A stretch of DNA of 64,000 nucleotides from Elymus sibiricus (lineage: Eukaryota > Streptophyta > Magnoliopsida > Poales > Poaceae): NCBI GenBank assembly GCA_039707655.1, contig CM077664.1, forward strand, positions 25,284,781 to 25,348,780. The letters are read 5' to 3'. Shown here piece by piece: positions 45,461 to 56,968 of the stretch. Position 1 is the stretch's first letter, and the number at the start of each line of letters is the position of its first letter. A program made the translations under genes and the position numbers. The notes beneath the pieces were generated by a model. The model saw nothing but the letters and a program-made list of their open reading frames with translations. It made no database searches and had not been told where the DNA came from.

Positions 45461-47463
45461 GCGAGGACCAAACTGGATAGTCAAGACGAGCAACGCTTGG
45501 TTGCGCTTTTCCAGCACGCGTGGATGAAGTATCGTTGCTACCTGAGGCAAGCGCACTTCGATGGCAAGCCTCTAAACGAAATTTATGTAAAGTTTCCGGT
45601 GCTACATTTAGTAGACAGTGACTGGAATAATCTTGTTACACATTGGTCTCGTCTACAGCGTAAGGTACTGTCTATGATATCACATCACAATTTGAACTAC
45701 ATTTCTACATGTTCCTTACCGTCTCACTTGTACGAAAAGTGTTTGTAGAAGAATACTCATTCTCAAGGGACCACAGAATCTCACAACTATACTGTACACT
45801 ACATTGCTCTTGTGAATACCTCTTGCCCTGTATCACCACACTTACTTTCATACCTGGTAGATTATGTAGCATCACTGCACATGTTAACCTCCTTATCCTC
45901 CAGTTTGTGGGCATTATAAGATCCGTATTGACTCTTACATAAATTTAGAATCAACCCAATGCTTTTGAAGAGGTTTAGCTCAGCAGTCCTCTTGTAAGGA
46001 CCGAACGTCTTGTATCACTGTACTTACATTAACAGCTACTCCCTCTGTCGCATAATATAAGAGCATTTTGTATAGTAGACCAGTGTACAAAACACTCTTA
46101 TATTATGGGAAGGAGGGATTGGTTCATTGTGTAGCATTACTCTCCATCTTATCTCCCTCGCCCACCATTTACTAAAAAATATCAGATCTATATTTAATCT
46201 TACCAAAAAGTTGAATACACAGACAATGCCTGTGCAGAAGTGTTACCCGTTGCTCTTGTCACTACATTTTGTCATGTAACGCTTGTACTTACATGGATAG
46301 GTAGTTGATTATATAGCATCAATCTGCATCTTATCTTCATTATCCTCTATCCCTTCCAGTATTATCATATCTATAATTACTCTCTACAAAATGTAGAGTA
46401 CAGGCAATGCTTATGAAGAAGATTATGTGCTGAAATTATTGAGTTATCCTTCCCTTGACATGGAGAAGGGCATTATAGAGCCGGTGTTAACTGTTAATGT
46501 AAGTCAGTCCTTCTAAAGCCTTTATCCTTAACTGCTGTTTAATTTGCTCATACTCCCTATCATCAACTGCTGTTTAGTTTGCTGTTTCTATCAAAATGCA
46601 TGTTCGCAACAACTGTAAGTTCCAAGTTTTAGTCGTAAAACCAAATTCCTTATTCATACCATGCACATTACTCAATACAGATCCAATGAGTTTCTTTAGC
46701 CCTGCATGTATGCTAGTTTTTGTTGATCTATACTCCTGTGTGTGGTGAAGCAGCCCACATTTGCACCTTGTCATTTCCTGCTTTATCTTACTGATCTGGC
46801 TGATGATATGAACAACATGCCATGCACATTAACCAAAAGAGATACAATGATTGCCTTTTGCCCTGCATCTACGCTTGTTTTGTTGATATGGTAAACCAGT
46901 AGTGTGGTGAAGCTCCCCGCATTATGAACAATGCCAAATTATGCTATTGAGATTTTGAACTGTCTCTTTATTTTCTAATTTGAAATTGGATGGAATTGAC
47001 AGCGCAGTTACCATCTTTGTTTATATATGTGCAAAACATGTCATCTCTCTGCTTGTTTTAGGGTGATATGCCTGATGGCATGCATAAGTGTGCTGAAGGT
47101 TGTGAGACAAACCCAACATATATTGCAGCAAAGAAGGCAAAACATCTTGAAGATAGCGAGACAACCCCAAAGTCGTGTCTTGATGCAGTGTTCAAGTTAC
47201 TCGAGACTAGCAGTCACACAAGCTCACAGAATTTGCTGCCTGAATCAGTTTGACTTCTTCGGTGTCAAATTCAAGCAGAAAGGCATTCTGCAACTCAACT
47301 TCGACTTGGAGTCCAATCTCTAAGGAAGATCACGGAGAACTCCAATGAGAACCTCATTGCTAAACAACAACAGCTGGAAGATATGACCGACATGCTAGGC
47401 CGGTCTCACATCCTTGCTCAGCTGCTTGCTCACCAGCTCCCGCGCAAGGCTAACGTTTCTTGA
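45461..47463 (+). pseudogene. CACTA gene 3' half (unit 3)
   Basis: Exons 45461-45664, 45749-45811, 46397-46498 and 47062-47463. The exon B donor is weakened (GTGAAT for GTGAGT). Exon D is 134 codons and includes four codons missing in unit 2. The TGA in exon D is present. Confidence 0.55.
46037..46118. mobile_element. Stowaway-type MITE (unit 3)
   Basis: Same element at the same intron position; GTAGACCAG in the centre is private. Confidence 0.8.
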
Positions 47464-47752
47464 ACTGTCTTGGAAGTGGTCTTGGTTAAGTATTATTTTG
47501 TTACGCTGCAATGGCAGGACCTTTGATGCCCAGTTTTTGTAATCTGCTTCTTCGTTGCGCTTTATGATCACTGGTGGCGAACTTTGATGCCCAGTGGATG
47601 TAATATACCCTAAATCCTTTATTGTATAGTGTAGGTTTATTCTAAGTTACTATGCCGTAATTTCTTTATTGTATAGGGTAGGTTTGTTCTTAATTTCTAG
47701 TTACTGTATATGGCATCATTCGCTATTTGAAAAAAGGCGAAAATCTGATGGA

Positions 47753-48458
47753 GGCAACCGGGCCGAAACATTCGCCTCTAATGGCCCTGCATTTCAGCGG
47801 GCCACAATTGGGCCAGCCCGCAACTTACTTGGGCCTGCGCTGACCTGCCATTTGGGCCCTTCATGGACACGGTGCGCCAGACCCATAACTCACATGGGCC
47901 TTCGTTGGGCCCAACGTTTAGTTGGGCCTTTAGTGGACCCAACGTTTAGTTGGGCCCATGTAGCTTCGGGCCATTAACAGGCTGAATATTCTTCTGGCCT
48001 GTTACGGCCCAGAAGACACCATGGGCCTTTAGCAGGCCGAAATGCATGTTGGGCCTCAATTTTCAATAGTCGTCCAGAGGCCTTTAGCATGCTGAAATAT
48101 ACACCGGGCCATTATTGGCCCAGTTATATGACGGGCCGTTACCAGGCCGAAACATATCTCGGGCCTTGGTTGGCCCACTGGTATCATGGGCCTTTAAGAG
48201 GCCGAAAGCTTAGTAGAGGCATCAACGAGCCGAATTATACGACTGGCCTTTAACAGGCCCAAAGTCAGGTTGGGCTGAACTGTTGCCACCATGATCACGG
48301 GCCGTTAATGGGCTGGATGTCGCGTCGGACCAAATATGGCCCATGGACAGCACGGGCCATTACCAGGCCGAAAGACACACCGGGCTGAAATGGGCCCATG
48401 TCTACATCGGGCCTCTCTAACAGGCCGAAAACTCACTGGGCCGTAATGGGGCCCAAAG
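47753..48458. repeat. GGGCC-rich subterminal block (unit 3)
   Basis: Shares GACCAAATATGG only with the unit 4 block. Confidence 0.75.
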
Positions 48459-48575
48459 AACAATTTCCAATCTTCTTCTGCAACTTATGTGTAAGTAATG
48501 TACTAATGTTATTCATGGTAATTAGTGCCTATGTTTCTGCTGACAGAAGACAAAAGATTTCATTCTTTTAAATAG

Positions 48576-50412
48576 GCGAGGACCAAACTGGATAGTCAAG
48601 ACGAGCAATGCTTGGTTGCACTTTTCCAGCACGCGTGGATGAAGTATCGTTGCTACCTGAGGCAAGCGCACTTCGATGGCAAGCCTCTAAACGAAATTTA
48701 TGTAAAGTTTCCGGTGCTACGTTTAGTAGACAGTGACTGGAATAATCTTGTTACACATTGGTCTCGTCTACAGCGTAAGGTACTGTCTATGATATCACAT
48801 CACAATTTGAACTACATTTCTGCATGTGCCTTACCGTCTCACTTGTACGAAAAGTGTTTGTAGAAGAATACTCATTCTCAAGGGACCACAGAATCTCGCA
48901 ACTATACTGTACACTACATTGCTCTTGTGAGTACCTCTTGCCCTGTATCACCACACTTACTTTCATAGCTGGTTGATTATGTAGCATCACTGCACATGTT
49001 AACCTCCTTATCCTCCATTTTGTGGGCATTATAAGATCCGTATTGACTCTTACATAAATTTAGAATCAACCCAATGCTTTTGAAGAGGTTTAGCTCTGCA
49101 GTCCTCTTGTAAGGACCGAACGTCTAGTATCACTGTACTTACATTAACAGCTACTCCCTTTGTCGCATAATATAAGAGCATTTTGTATAGTACACCAGTG
49201 TACCAAACACTCTTATATTATGGGAAGGAGGGATTGGTTCATTGTGTAGCATTACTCTCCATCTTATCTCCCTCGCCCACCATTTACTAAAAAATATCAG
49301 ATCTATATTTAATCTTACCAAAAAGTTGAATACACAAACAATGCCTGTGCAGAAGTGTTGCCCGTTGCTCTTGTCACTACATTTTGTCATGTAACGCTTG
49401 TACTTACATGGATAGGTAGTTGATTATATAGCATCAATCTGCATCTTATCTTCATTATCCTCTATCCCTTCCAGTATTATCATATCTATAATTACTCTCT
49501 ACAAAATGTAGAGTACAGGCAATGCTTATGAAGAAGATTATGTGCTAAAATTATTGAGTTATCCTTCCCTTGACATGGAGAAGGGCATTATAGAGCCGGT
49601 GTTAACTGTTAATGTAAGTCAGTCCTTCTAAAGCCTTTATCCTTAACTGCTGTTTAATTTGCTCATACTCCCTATCATCAACTGCTGTTTAGTTTGCTGT
49701 TTCTATCAAAATGCATGTTCGCAACAACTGTAAGTTCCAAGTTTTAGTCGTAAAACCAAATTCCTTATTCATACCATGCACATTACTCAATACAGATCCA
49801 ATGAGTTTCTTTAGCCCTGCATGTATGCTTGTTTTTGTTGATCTATACTCCAGTGTGTGGTGAAGCAGCCCACATTTGCACCTTGTCATTTCCTGCTTTA
49901 TCTTACTGATCTGGCTGATGATATGAACAGCATGCCATGCACATTAACCAAAAGAGATACAATGATTGTCTTTTGCCCTGCATCTACGCTTGTTTTGTTG
50001 ATATGGTAATCCAGTAGTGTGGTGAAGCTCCCCGCATTATGCACAATGCCAAATTATGCTATTGAGATTTTGAACTGTCTCTTTATTTTCTAATTTGAAA
50101 TTGGATGGAATTGATAGCGCAGTTACCATCTTTGTTTATATATGTGCAAAACATGTCATCTCTCTGCTTGTTTTAGGGTGATATGCCTGATGGCATGCAT
50201 AAGTCTGCTGAAGGCTGTGAGACAAACTCAACATATATTGCAGCAAAGAAGGCAAAACATCTTGAAGATAGCGAGACAACCCCAAAGTCGTGTCTTGATG
50301 CAGTGTTCAAGTTACTCGAGACTAGCAGTCACACAAGCTCACAGAATTTGCTGCCTAAATCAGTTTGACTTCTTCGGTGTCAAATTCAAGCAGAAAGGCA
50401 TTCTGCAACTCA
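48576..50412 (+). pseudogene. CACTA gene 3' half, C-terminus deleted (unit 4)
   Basis: Exons 48576-48779, 48864-48926, 49512-49613 and 50177 onward. Exon D is cut after CTGCAACTCAA by the unit-4 junction, removing the coiled coil. Confidence 0.55.
49152..49233. mobile_element. Stowaway-type MITE (unit 4)
   Basis: Same element; the left end reads CTCCCTTTG. Confidence 0.8.
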
Positions 50413-50564
50413 ATACAGATCCTAAATCCTTTATTGTATAGTGTAGGTTTATTCTAAGTTACTATGCCGTAATTTCTTTATTGTATAGGGTAGGTTTGTT
50501 CTTAATTTCTAGTTACTGTATATGGCATCATTCGCTATTTGAAAAAAGGCGAAAATCTGATGGA

Positions 50565-51270
50565 GGCAACCGGGCCGAAACATTCGCCTCTAATGGCCCT
50601 GCATTTCAGCGGGCCACAATTGGGCCAGCCCGCAACTTACTTGGGCCTGCGCTGACCTGCCATTTGGGCCCTTCATGGACACGGTGCGCCAGACCCATAA
50701 CTCACATGGGCCTTCGTTGGGCCCAACGTTTAGTTGGGCCTTTAGTGGACCCAACGTTTAGTTGGGCCCATGTAGCTTCGGGCCATTAACAGGCTGAATA
50801 TTCTTCTGGCCTGTTACGGCCCAGAAGACACCATGGGCCTTTAGCAGGCCGAAATGCATGTTGGGCCTCAATTTTCAATAGTCGTCCAGAGGCCTTTAGC
50901 ATGCTGAAATATACACCGGGCCATTATTGGCCCAGTTATATGACGGGCCGTTACCAGGCCGAAACATATCTCGGGCCTTGGTTGGCCCACTGGTATCATG
51001 GGCCTTTAAGAGGCCGAAAGCTTAGTAGAGGCATCAACGAGCCGAATTATACGACTGGCCTTTAACAGGCCCAAAGTCAGGTTGGGCTGAACTGTTGCCA
51101 CCATGATCACGGGCCGTTAATGGGCTGGATGTCGCGTCGGACCAAATATGGCCCATGGACAGCACGGGCCATTACCAGGCCGAAAGACACACCGGGCTGA
51201 AATGGGCCCATGTCTACATCGGGCCTCTCTAACAGGCCGAAAACTCACTGGGCCGTAATGGGGCCCAAAG
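50565..51270. repeat. GGGCC-rich subterminal block (unit 4)
   Basis: Close to the unit 3 block, as expected if 47.6-50.4 kb was the last segment to duplicate. Confidence 0.75.
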
Positions 51271-51387
51271 AACAATTTCCAATCTTCTTCTGCAACTTAT
51301 GTGTAAGTAATGTACTAATGTTATTCATGGTAATTAGTGCCTATGTTTCTGCTGACAGAAGACAAAAGATTTCATTCTTTTAAATAG

Positions 51388-53361
51388 GCGAGGACCAAAC
51401 TGGATAGTCAAGACGAGCAATGCTTGGTTGCACTTTTCCAGCACGCGTGGATGAAGTATCGTTGCTACCTGAGGCAAGCGCACTTCGATGGCAAGCCTCT
51501 AAACGAAATTTATGTAAAGTTTCCGGTGCTACGTTTAGTAGACAGTGACTGGAATAATCTTGTTACACATTGGTCTCGTCTACAGCGTAAGGTACTGTCT
51601 ATGATATCACATCACAATTTGAACTACATTTCTGCATGTGCCTTACCGTCTCACTTGTACGAAAAGTGTTTGTAGAAGAATACTCATTCTCAAGGGACCA
51701 CAGAATCTCGCAACTATACTGTACACTACATTGCTCTTGTGAGTACCTCTTGCCCTGTATCACCACACTTACTTTCATAGCTGGTTGATTATGTAGCATC
51801 ACTGCACATGTTAACCTCCTTATCCTCCATTTTGTGGGCATTATAAGATCCGTATTGACTCTTACATAAATTTAGAATCAACCCAATGCTTTTGAAGAGG
51901 TTTAGCTCTGCAGTCCTCTTGTAAGGACCGAACGTCTAGTATCACTGTACTTACATTAACAGCTACTCCCTCTGTCGCATAATATAAGAGCATTTTGTAT
52001 AGTACACCAGTGTACCAAACACTCTTATATTATGGGAAGGAGGGATTGGTTCATTGTGTAGCATTACTCTCCATCTTATCTCCCTCGCCCACCATTTACT
52101 AAAAAATATCAGATCTATATTTAATCTTACCAAAAAGTTGAATACACAAACAATGCCTGTGCAGAAGTGTTGCCCGTTGCTCTTGTCACTACATTTTGTC
52201 ATGTAACGCTTGTACTTACATGGATAGGTAGTTGATTATATAGCATCAATCTGCATCTTATCTTCATTATCCTCTATCCCTTCCAGTATTATCATATCTA
52301 TAATTACTCTCTACAAAATGTAGAGTACAGGCAATGCTTATGAAGAAGATTATGTGCTAAAATTATTGAGTTATCCTTCCCTTGACATGGAGAAGGGCAT
52401 TATAGAGCCGGTGTTAACTGTTAATGTAAGTCAGTCCTTCTAAAGCCTTTATCCTTAACTGCTGTTTAATTTGCTCATACTCCCTATCATCAACTGCTGT
52501 TTAGTTTGCTGTTTCTATCAAAATGCATGTTCGCAACAACTGTAAGTTCCAAGTTTTAGTCGTAAAACCAAATTCCTTATCCAATGAGTTTCTTTAGCCC
52601 TGCATGTATGCTTGTTTTTGTTGATCTATACTCCAGTGTGTGGTGAAGCAGCCCACATTTGCACCTTGTCATTTCCTGCTTTATCTTACTGATCTGGCTG
52701 ATGATATGAACAGCATGCCATGCACATTAACCAAAAGAGATACAATGATTGTCTTTTGCCCTGCATCTACGCTTGTTTTGTTGATATGGTAATCCAGTAG
52801 TGTGGTGAAGCTCCCCGCATTATGCACAATGCCAAATTATGCTATTGAGATTTTGAACTGTCTCTTTATTTTCTAATTTGAAATTGGATGGAATTGATAG
52901 CGCAGTTACCATCTTTGTTTATATATGTGCAAAACATGTCATCTCTCTGCTTGTTTTAGGGTGATATGCCTGATGGCATGCATAAGTCTGCTGAAGGCTG
53001 TGAGACAAACTCAACATATATTGCAGCAAAGAAGGCAAAACATCTTGAAGATAGCGAGACAACCCCAAAGTCGTGTCTTGATGCAGTGTTCAAGTTACTC
53101 GAGACTAGCAGTCACACAAGCTCACAGAATTTGCTGCCTAAATCAGTTTGACTTCTTCGGTGTCAAATTCAAGCAGAAAGGCATTCTGCAACTCAACTTC
53201 GACTTGAAGTCCAATCTCTAAGGAAGATCACGGAGAACTCCAATGAGAACCTCATTGCTAAACAACTACAGCTGGAAGATATGACCGACATGCTAGGCCG
53301 GTCTCACAGCCTTGCTCACCTGCTTGCGCAGCAGCTCCCGCGCAAGGCTAACGTTTCTTGA
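51388..53361 (+). pseudogene. CACTA gene 3' half (unit 5)
   Basis: Exons 51388-51591, 51676-51738, 52324-52425 and 52960-53361. The coiled-coil end is intact after the shared TGA. This is the copy next to the real transposon terminus, so it probably reflects the original gene-to-end arrangement. Confidence 0.55.
51964..52045. mobile_element. Stowaway-type MITE (unit 5)
   Basis: Same element with the CTCCCTCTG left end. The centre, GTACACCAGTGTAC, is palindromic. Confidence 0.8.
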
Positions 53362-53649
53362 ACTGTCTTGGAAGTGGTCTTGGTTAAGTATTATTTTGTT
53401 ACGCTGCAATGGCAGGACCTTTGATGCCCAGTTTTTGTAATCTGCTTCTTCGTTGTGCTTTATGATCACTGGTGGCGAACTTTGATGCCCAGTGGATGTA
53501 ATATACCCTAAATCCTTTATTGTATAGTGTAGGTTTATTCTAAGTTACTATGCCATAATTTCTTTATTGTATAGGGTAGGTTTGTTCTTAATTTCTAGTT
53601 ACCGTATATGCCATCATTCGCTATTTGAAAAAAGGCGAAAATCTGATGG

Positions 53650-54510
53650 AGGCAACCGGGCCGAAACATTCGCCTCTAACGGCCCTGCATTTCAGCGGGC
53701 CACAATTGGGCCAGCCCGCAACTTACTTGGGCCTGCGCTGACCTGCCATTTGGGCCCTTCATGGACACGGTGCGCCATACCCATAACTCACATGGGCCTT
53801 CGTTGGGCCCAACGTTTAGTTGGGCCTTTAGTGGACCCAACGTTTAGTTGGGCCCATGTAGCTTCGGGCCATTAACAGGCTGAATATTCTTCTGGCCTGT
53901 TACGGCCCAGAAGACACCATGGGCCTTTAGCAGGCCGAAATGCATGTTGGGCCTCAATTTTCAATAGTCGTCCACAGGCCTTTAGCATGCTGAAATATAC
54001 ACCGGGCCATTATTGGCCCAGTTATATGACGGGCCGTTACCAGGCCGAAACATATCTCGGGCCTTGGTTGGCCCACTGGTATCATGGGCCTTTAAGAGGC
54101 CGAAAGCTTAGTAGAGGCATCAACGAGCCGAATTATACGACTGGCCTTTAACAGGCCCAAAGTCAGGTTGGGCTGAACTGTTGCCACCATGATCACGGGC
54201 CGTTAATGGGCTGGATGTCGCGTCGGACCATATATGGCCCATGGACCGCACGGGCCATTACCAGGCCGAAAGACACACCGGGCTGAAATGGGCCCATGTC
54301 TACATCGGGCCTCTCTAACAGGCCGAAAACTCACTGGGCCGTAATGGGGCCCAAAGACTGAGTGAACAATTAACGAGCCAGATCTGGCGGTGGGCCATAA
54401 ATGGGCAATGTGTAAGCAGGCCGTTAGTGGGCCAGCCCACTAGTACCTGAGTAAATCATATGGGCCTTTCACTGGGCCGGCCTTTTTAACCTATATGGGC
54501 CTCTGTTGGG
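53650..54510. repeat. GGGCC-rich subterminal block (unit 5, full length)
   Basis: Extends past the tandem junction point (54356) with further GGGCC motifs absent from the other blocks. Confidence 0.75.
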
Positions 54511-54941
54511 CCGTGCCACGTGTCGACGTATCATAGGCACGTCTCCTCCATTGGATGGATGACATCTGGCCCAACGTGGAGCCGACACGTGTTTCCTCCG
54601 GCCAATGAGAATTTTACACGTGGAAAATCGCCATTGGTCGTGGCTGTTACCGGGTTATCGGATCCCAAACCGGACCCGATAGCTTAACGGCGACCCGTTA
54701 CGGTGGATGCCACGTGTCGGTTACCCTTGACGAAAGCACTTCTATGACGCATCATTTATCGTCATGGAAGTGGACACTTCCGTGATGATAATTTGAATAC
54801 TGTCATGGAACACTTCTACGACAGTACATGTATGACAATCTTGATTCTGTCATAAAATCGTCATTGATGTACATGCATGACAGAAAACGTGATCTACTAT
54901 GACAAACACGTATCATCATGGAAGTGTTTTTTTTTGTAGTG
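54357..54941. mobile_element. Unique CACTA terminus with inverted terminal repeat
   Basis: Subterminal sequence found only once. Four CACGTG boxes lie at 54517, 54586, 54617 and 54711. Repeats of the type TGTCATGGAAC/CTTCTATGAC lie in 54740-54930. The terminus at 54941 begins CACTACAAAAAAAAACACTT on the minus strand. Confidence 0.85.
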
Positions 54942-54944
54942 TAA

Positions 54945-56630
54945 TATCTTACCCACATCCCATCGGTGCACGCAAAGCGCACCAACATTCCTCACTGGGA
55001 CACATACATTCTATTGGGCCTCTTTCAGCGGCACCGACTAGCCCCGCTGGCACAACACCCCCATCGTCAATGCTGTCGTCGTAAGACCGACACCCTACCA
55101 CCCTCGACTACTTTGAGCGCACGACGAACCCTTATGCATCTAAGCCGAACCATGACCAAACTTAACACCCCCTGCCCCCCAGCGTCCCCCGTCAAAGAGT
55201 CGAGATGAATGAGTAACATACAGTGCCAGGAACAAAACCGTGGGCTGGAAAGAATAAAAGAGGGAGACTTAAGGAGCTGCAGATACAAAGAAGAAATGAA
55301 AGGTACGGTGAGAGAGGACATTAGATCGGGAATAAGTAAGAGAGAAACCAGACCCGGACCTCCTCAGACAACCGGAGAAGCCAACGTCATAGACGCCGGC
55401 AAAGCTAACATGACGTAGATGACAGACATCTGCACCAATGAAACTGGAGAAAGCCCACACAGTAAGCAGGTGCAAGAAGCCCCAAATGCGCAGCATGTGG
55501 GATGCAATGCGAGATGACGGACACAAACAGAAGCCATAGGTGGGAATAAGAAGGGGAAGAAACACGCTGGACGCACAACACAAGCCGACTTAAAGAGACA
55601 ACAAAAAACACCAAAAACGGCACCAACAAGCCACTGACCGACAGGACCAGCAAACAAGGTCCTTGGGACTGGCATAGGGCAAAGAGAAATGTCGGGACGA
55701 GCAAACCAGGTACGGTCCGGGCAGACAATGGTCGGGTCGGGCATACGCAAACAAACCCGGTCGGCCAAGCAGCTAATAACCCCAGACGTCTATGCCAGAC
55801 ACGGTGCACCCTAAACCGAGCGCTCCTGCTTGCCCAGCTCGGGCGAGCGAAAGAGCCAAGTAGGGAGCGAACTACAGCTGCACCAATCGGCTAGCCCCCG
55901 TACAACAACCAAACACAGGAAAACACGCTAGCCGGCTGAGATGCGCGAAGGCAACAGTCCGCAAGCAAAGCCCAGGTGAAGGCCAAGGTGTGCACACGCG
56001 CTAGCCTGGCTCGCGCAAGCCAACAAGCACAACCTGGGGCGTGCGACGCTGACAGGGTGACCCGGCCTCCCCCTCGCGCGGGGCATCATGCGGAGCAGCG
56101 CACGCGGGCACGACCGAAATCACCACATGACGGTGGCCCCGGCCATGCCAGCGGTCCACCCGTCATGGACTCCTGAGGCAGGCGCGCGGGTGCACAAGTC
56201 TAAGCAGATCGTACGGCGCGGAGATCCCCAAGGAGGCAGCCGTTGGATGCCAGCGTGAAACGAACAGTGCGGAGGGCCTCCTCGCCGAGCCAGTCTCTTC
56301 ACCAGCCGGCTGGTGCGACACACGCCCCGCCTGTCGCGATCGAACTAGCACAACACGAGACAAAGATGCCGAAAGGTGGGTCCGACCTGTCTCTCGTGCG
56401 CGGGCCAGCGGACATGACGACGCACGTCGCCGCGGCCGAAGTTACCAGATGATGATGGACCCGGCTGCACCCGTGTTCCATCCGTCATGGACCACTTAGG
56501 GTCGTCGCCCAGGTGCGCGCCAAACGGACGGCATGGAGGGCACTCTCGCCCGCGAAAGCTCTCAGGAGGCGCGTACTCCAACATTCTTTATAGGAGTCTT
56601 ATATCGCTCGATACGAAAGTCCCCTTCTAC
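54945..56630. other. Unassigned stretch, GC-rich in its second half
   Basis: No gene or element could be supported. Two diverged direct repeats about 330 bp apart (near 56130 and 56455; shared CCGTCATGGAC) suggest an old tandem duplication. Overlapping open frames on the minus strand at 55364-55809 have no recognisable features and look like chance frames. Confidence 0.6.
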
Positions 56631-56968
56631 TCCCGAGCTCATTTGAGCTCTGGATAAATAGTAAATCCGAAAAAATGAAAACAAAATAAAAAAACTCTGA
56701 AATTTTTGTGGTGTAAACTTTGACAAATTTTCTCAATGCTTGCAAATTCTCATCTCAAAATAACATTCGTGTAAGTCATGAAAAAAGAAACATCACTCTA
56801 AAATGCTTTCGAGAATAGCATTTTGGGAGTGTCGATTTTAAGTTTTTTACCACGACTTCCACAAATGTTATTTCAGGATGAAAATTTTCAAGCAGTGAGA
56901 ACATTTGTCACAGTTTGCACAAAAAAAAATCAGAATTTTTTGAATGTTTTACTATTTTTTACTGTTCA

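Larger units (their letters stand above)
45344..48458 (+). repeat. CACTA segment unit 3 (3115 bp)
   Basis: Same order and boundaries as unit 2. Confidence 0.9.
48459..51270 (+). repeat. CACTA segment unit 4 (2812 bp)
   Basis: Lacks about 300 bp from exon D to the 3' region; the junction near 50413-50421 contains short filler sequence. Confidence 0.9.
51271..54356 (+). repeat. CACTA segment unit 5 (3086 bp)
   Basis: Nearly identical to unit 4 upstream of exon D, with a 29-bp deletion near 52580. It runs on into the unique CACTA terminus instead of another unit. Confidence 0.9.
40739..54941. mobile_element. CACTA transposon, one end with internal tandem amplification
   Basis: The right terminus at 54941 reads CACTACAAAAAA inward on the minus strand, and TAA (54942-54944) is the candidate 3-bp target duplication. 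GGGCC-rich subterminal repeats and Triticeae-like terminal sequence support CACTA (En/Spm). One partial and four longer copies of a roughly 3.1-kb internal segment precede the terminus. The left end is out of the window, beyond or replaced by the LTR-derived array. I do not assign a family name. Confidence 0.8.

Noticed and set aside
55364..55809. Two overlapping 134-codon minus-strand frames
   Set aside because: They overlap in different frames, have no domain, and the sequence shows no splice or promoter context.
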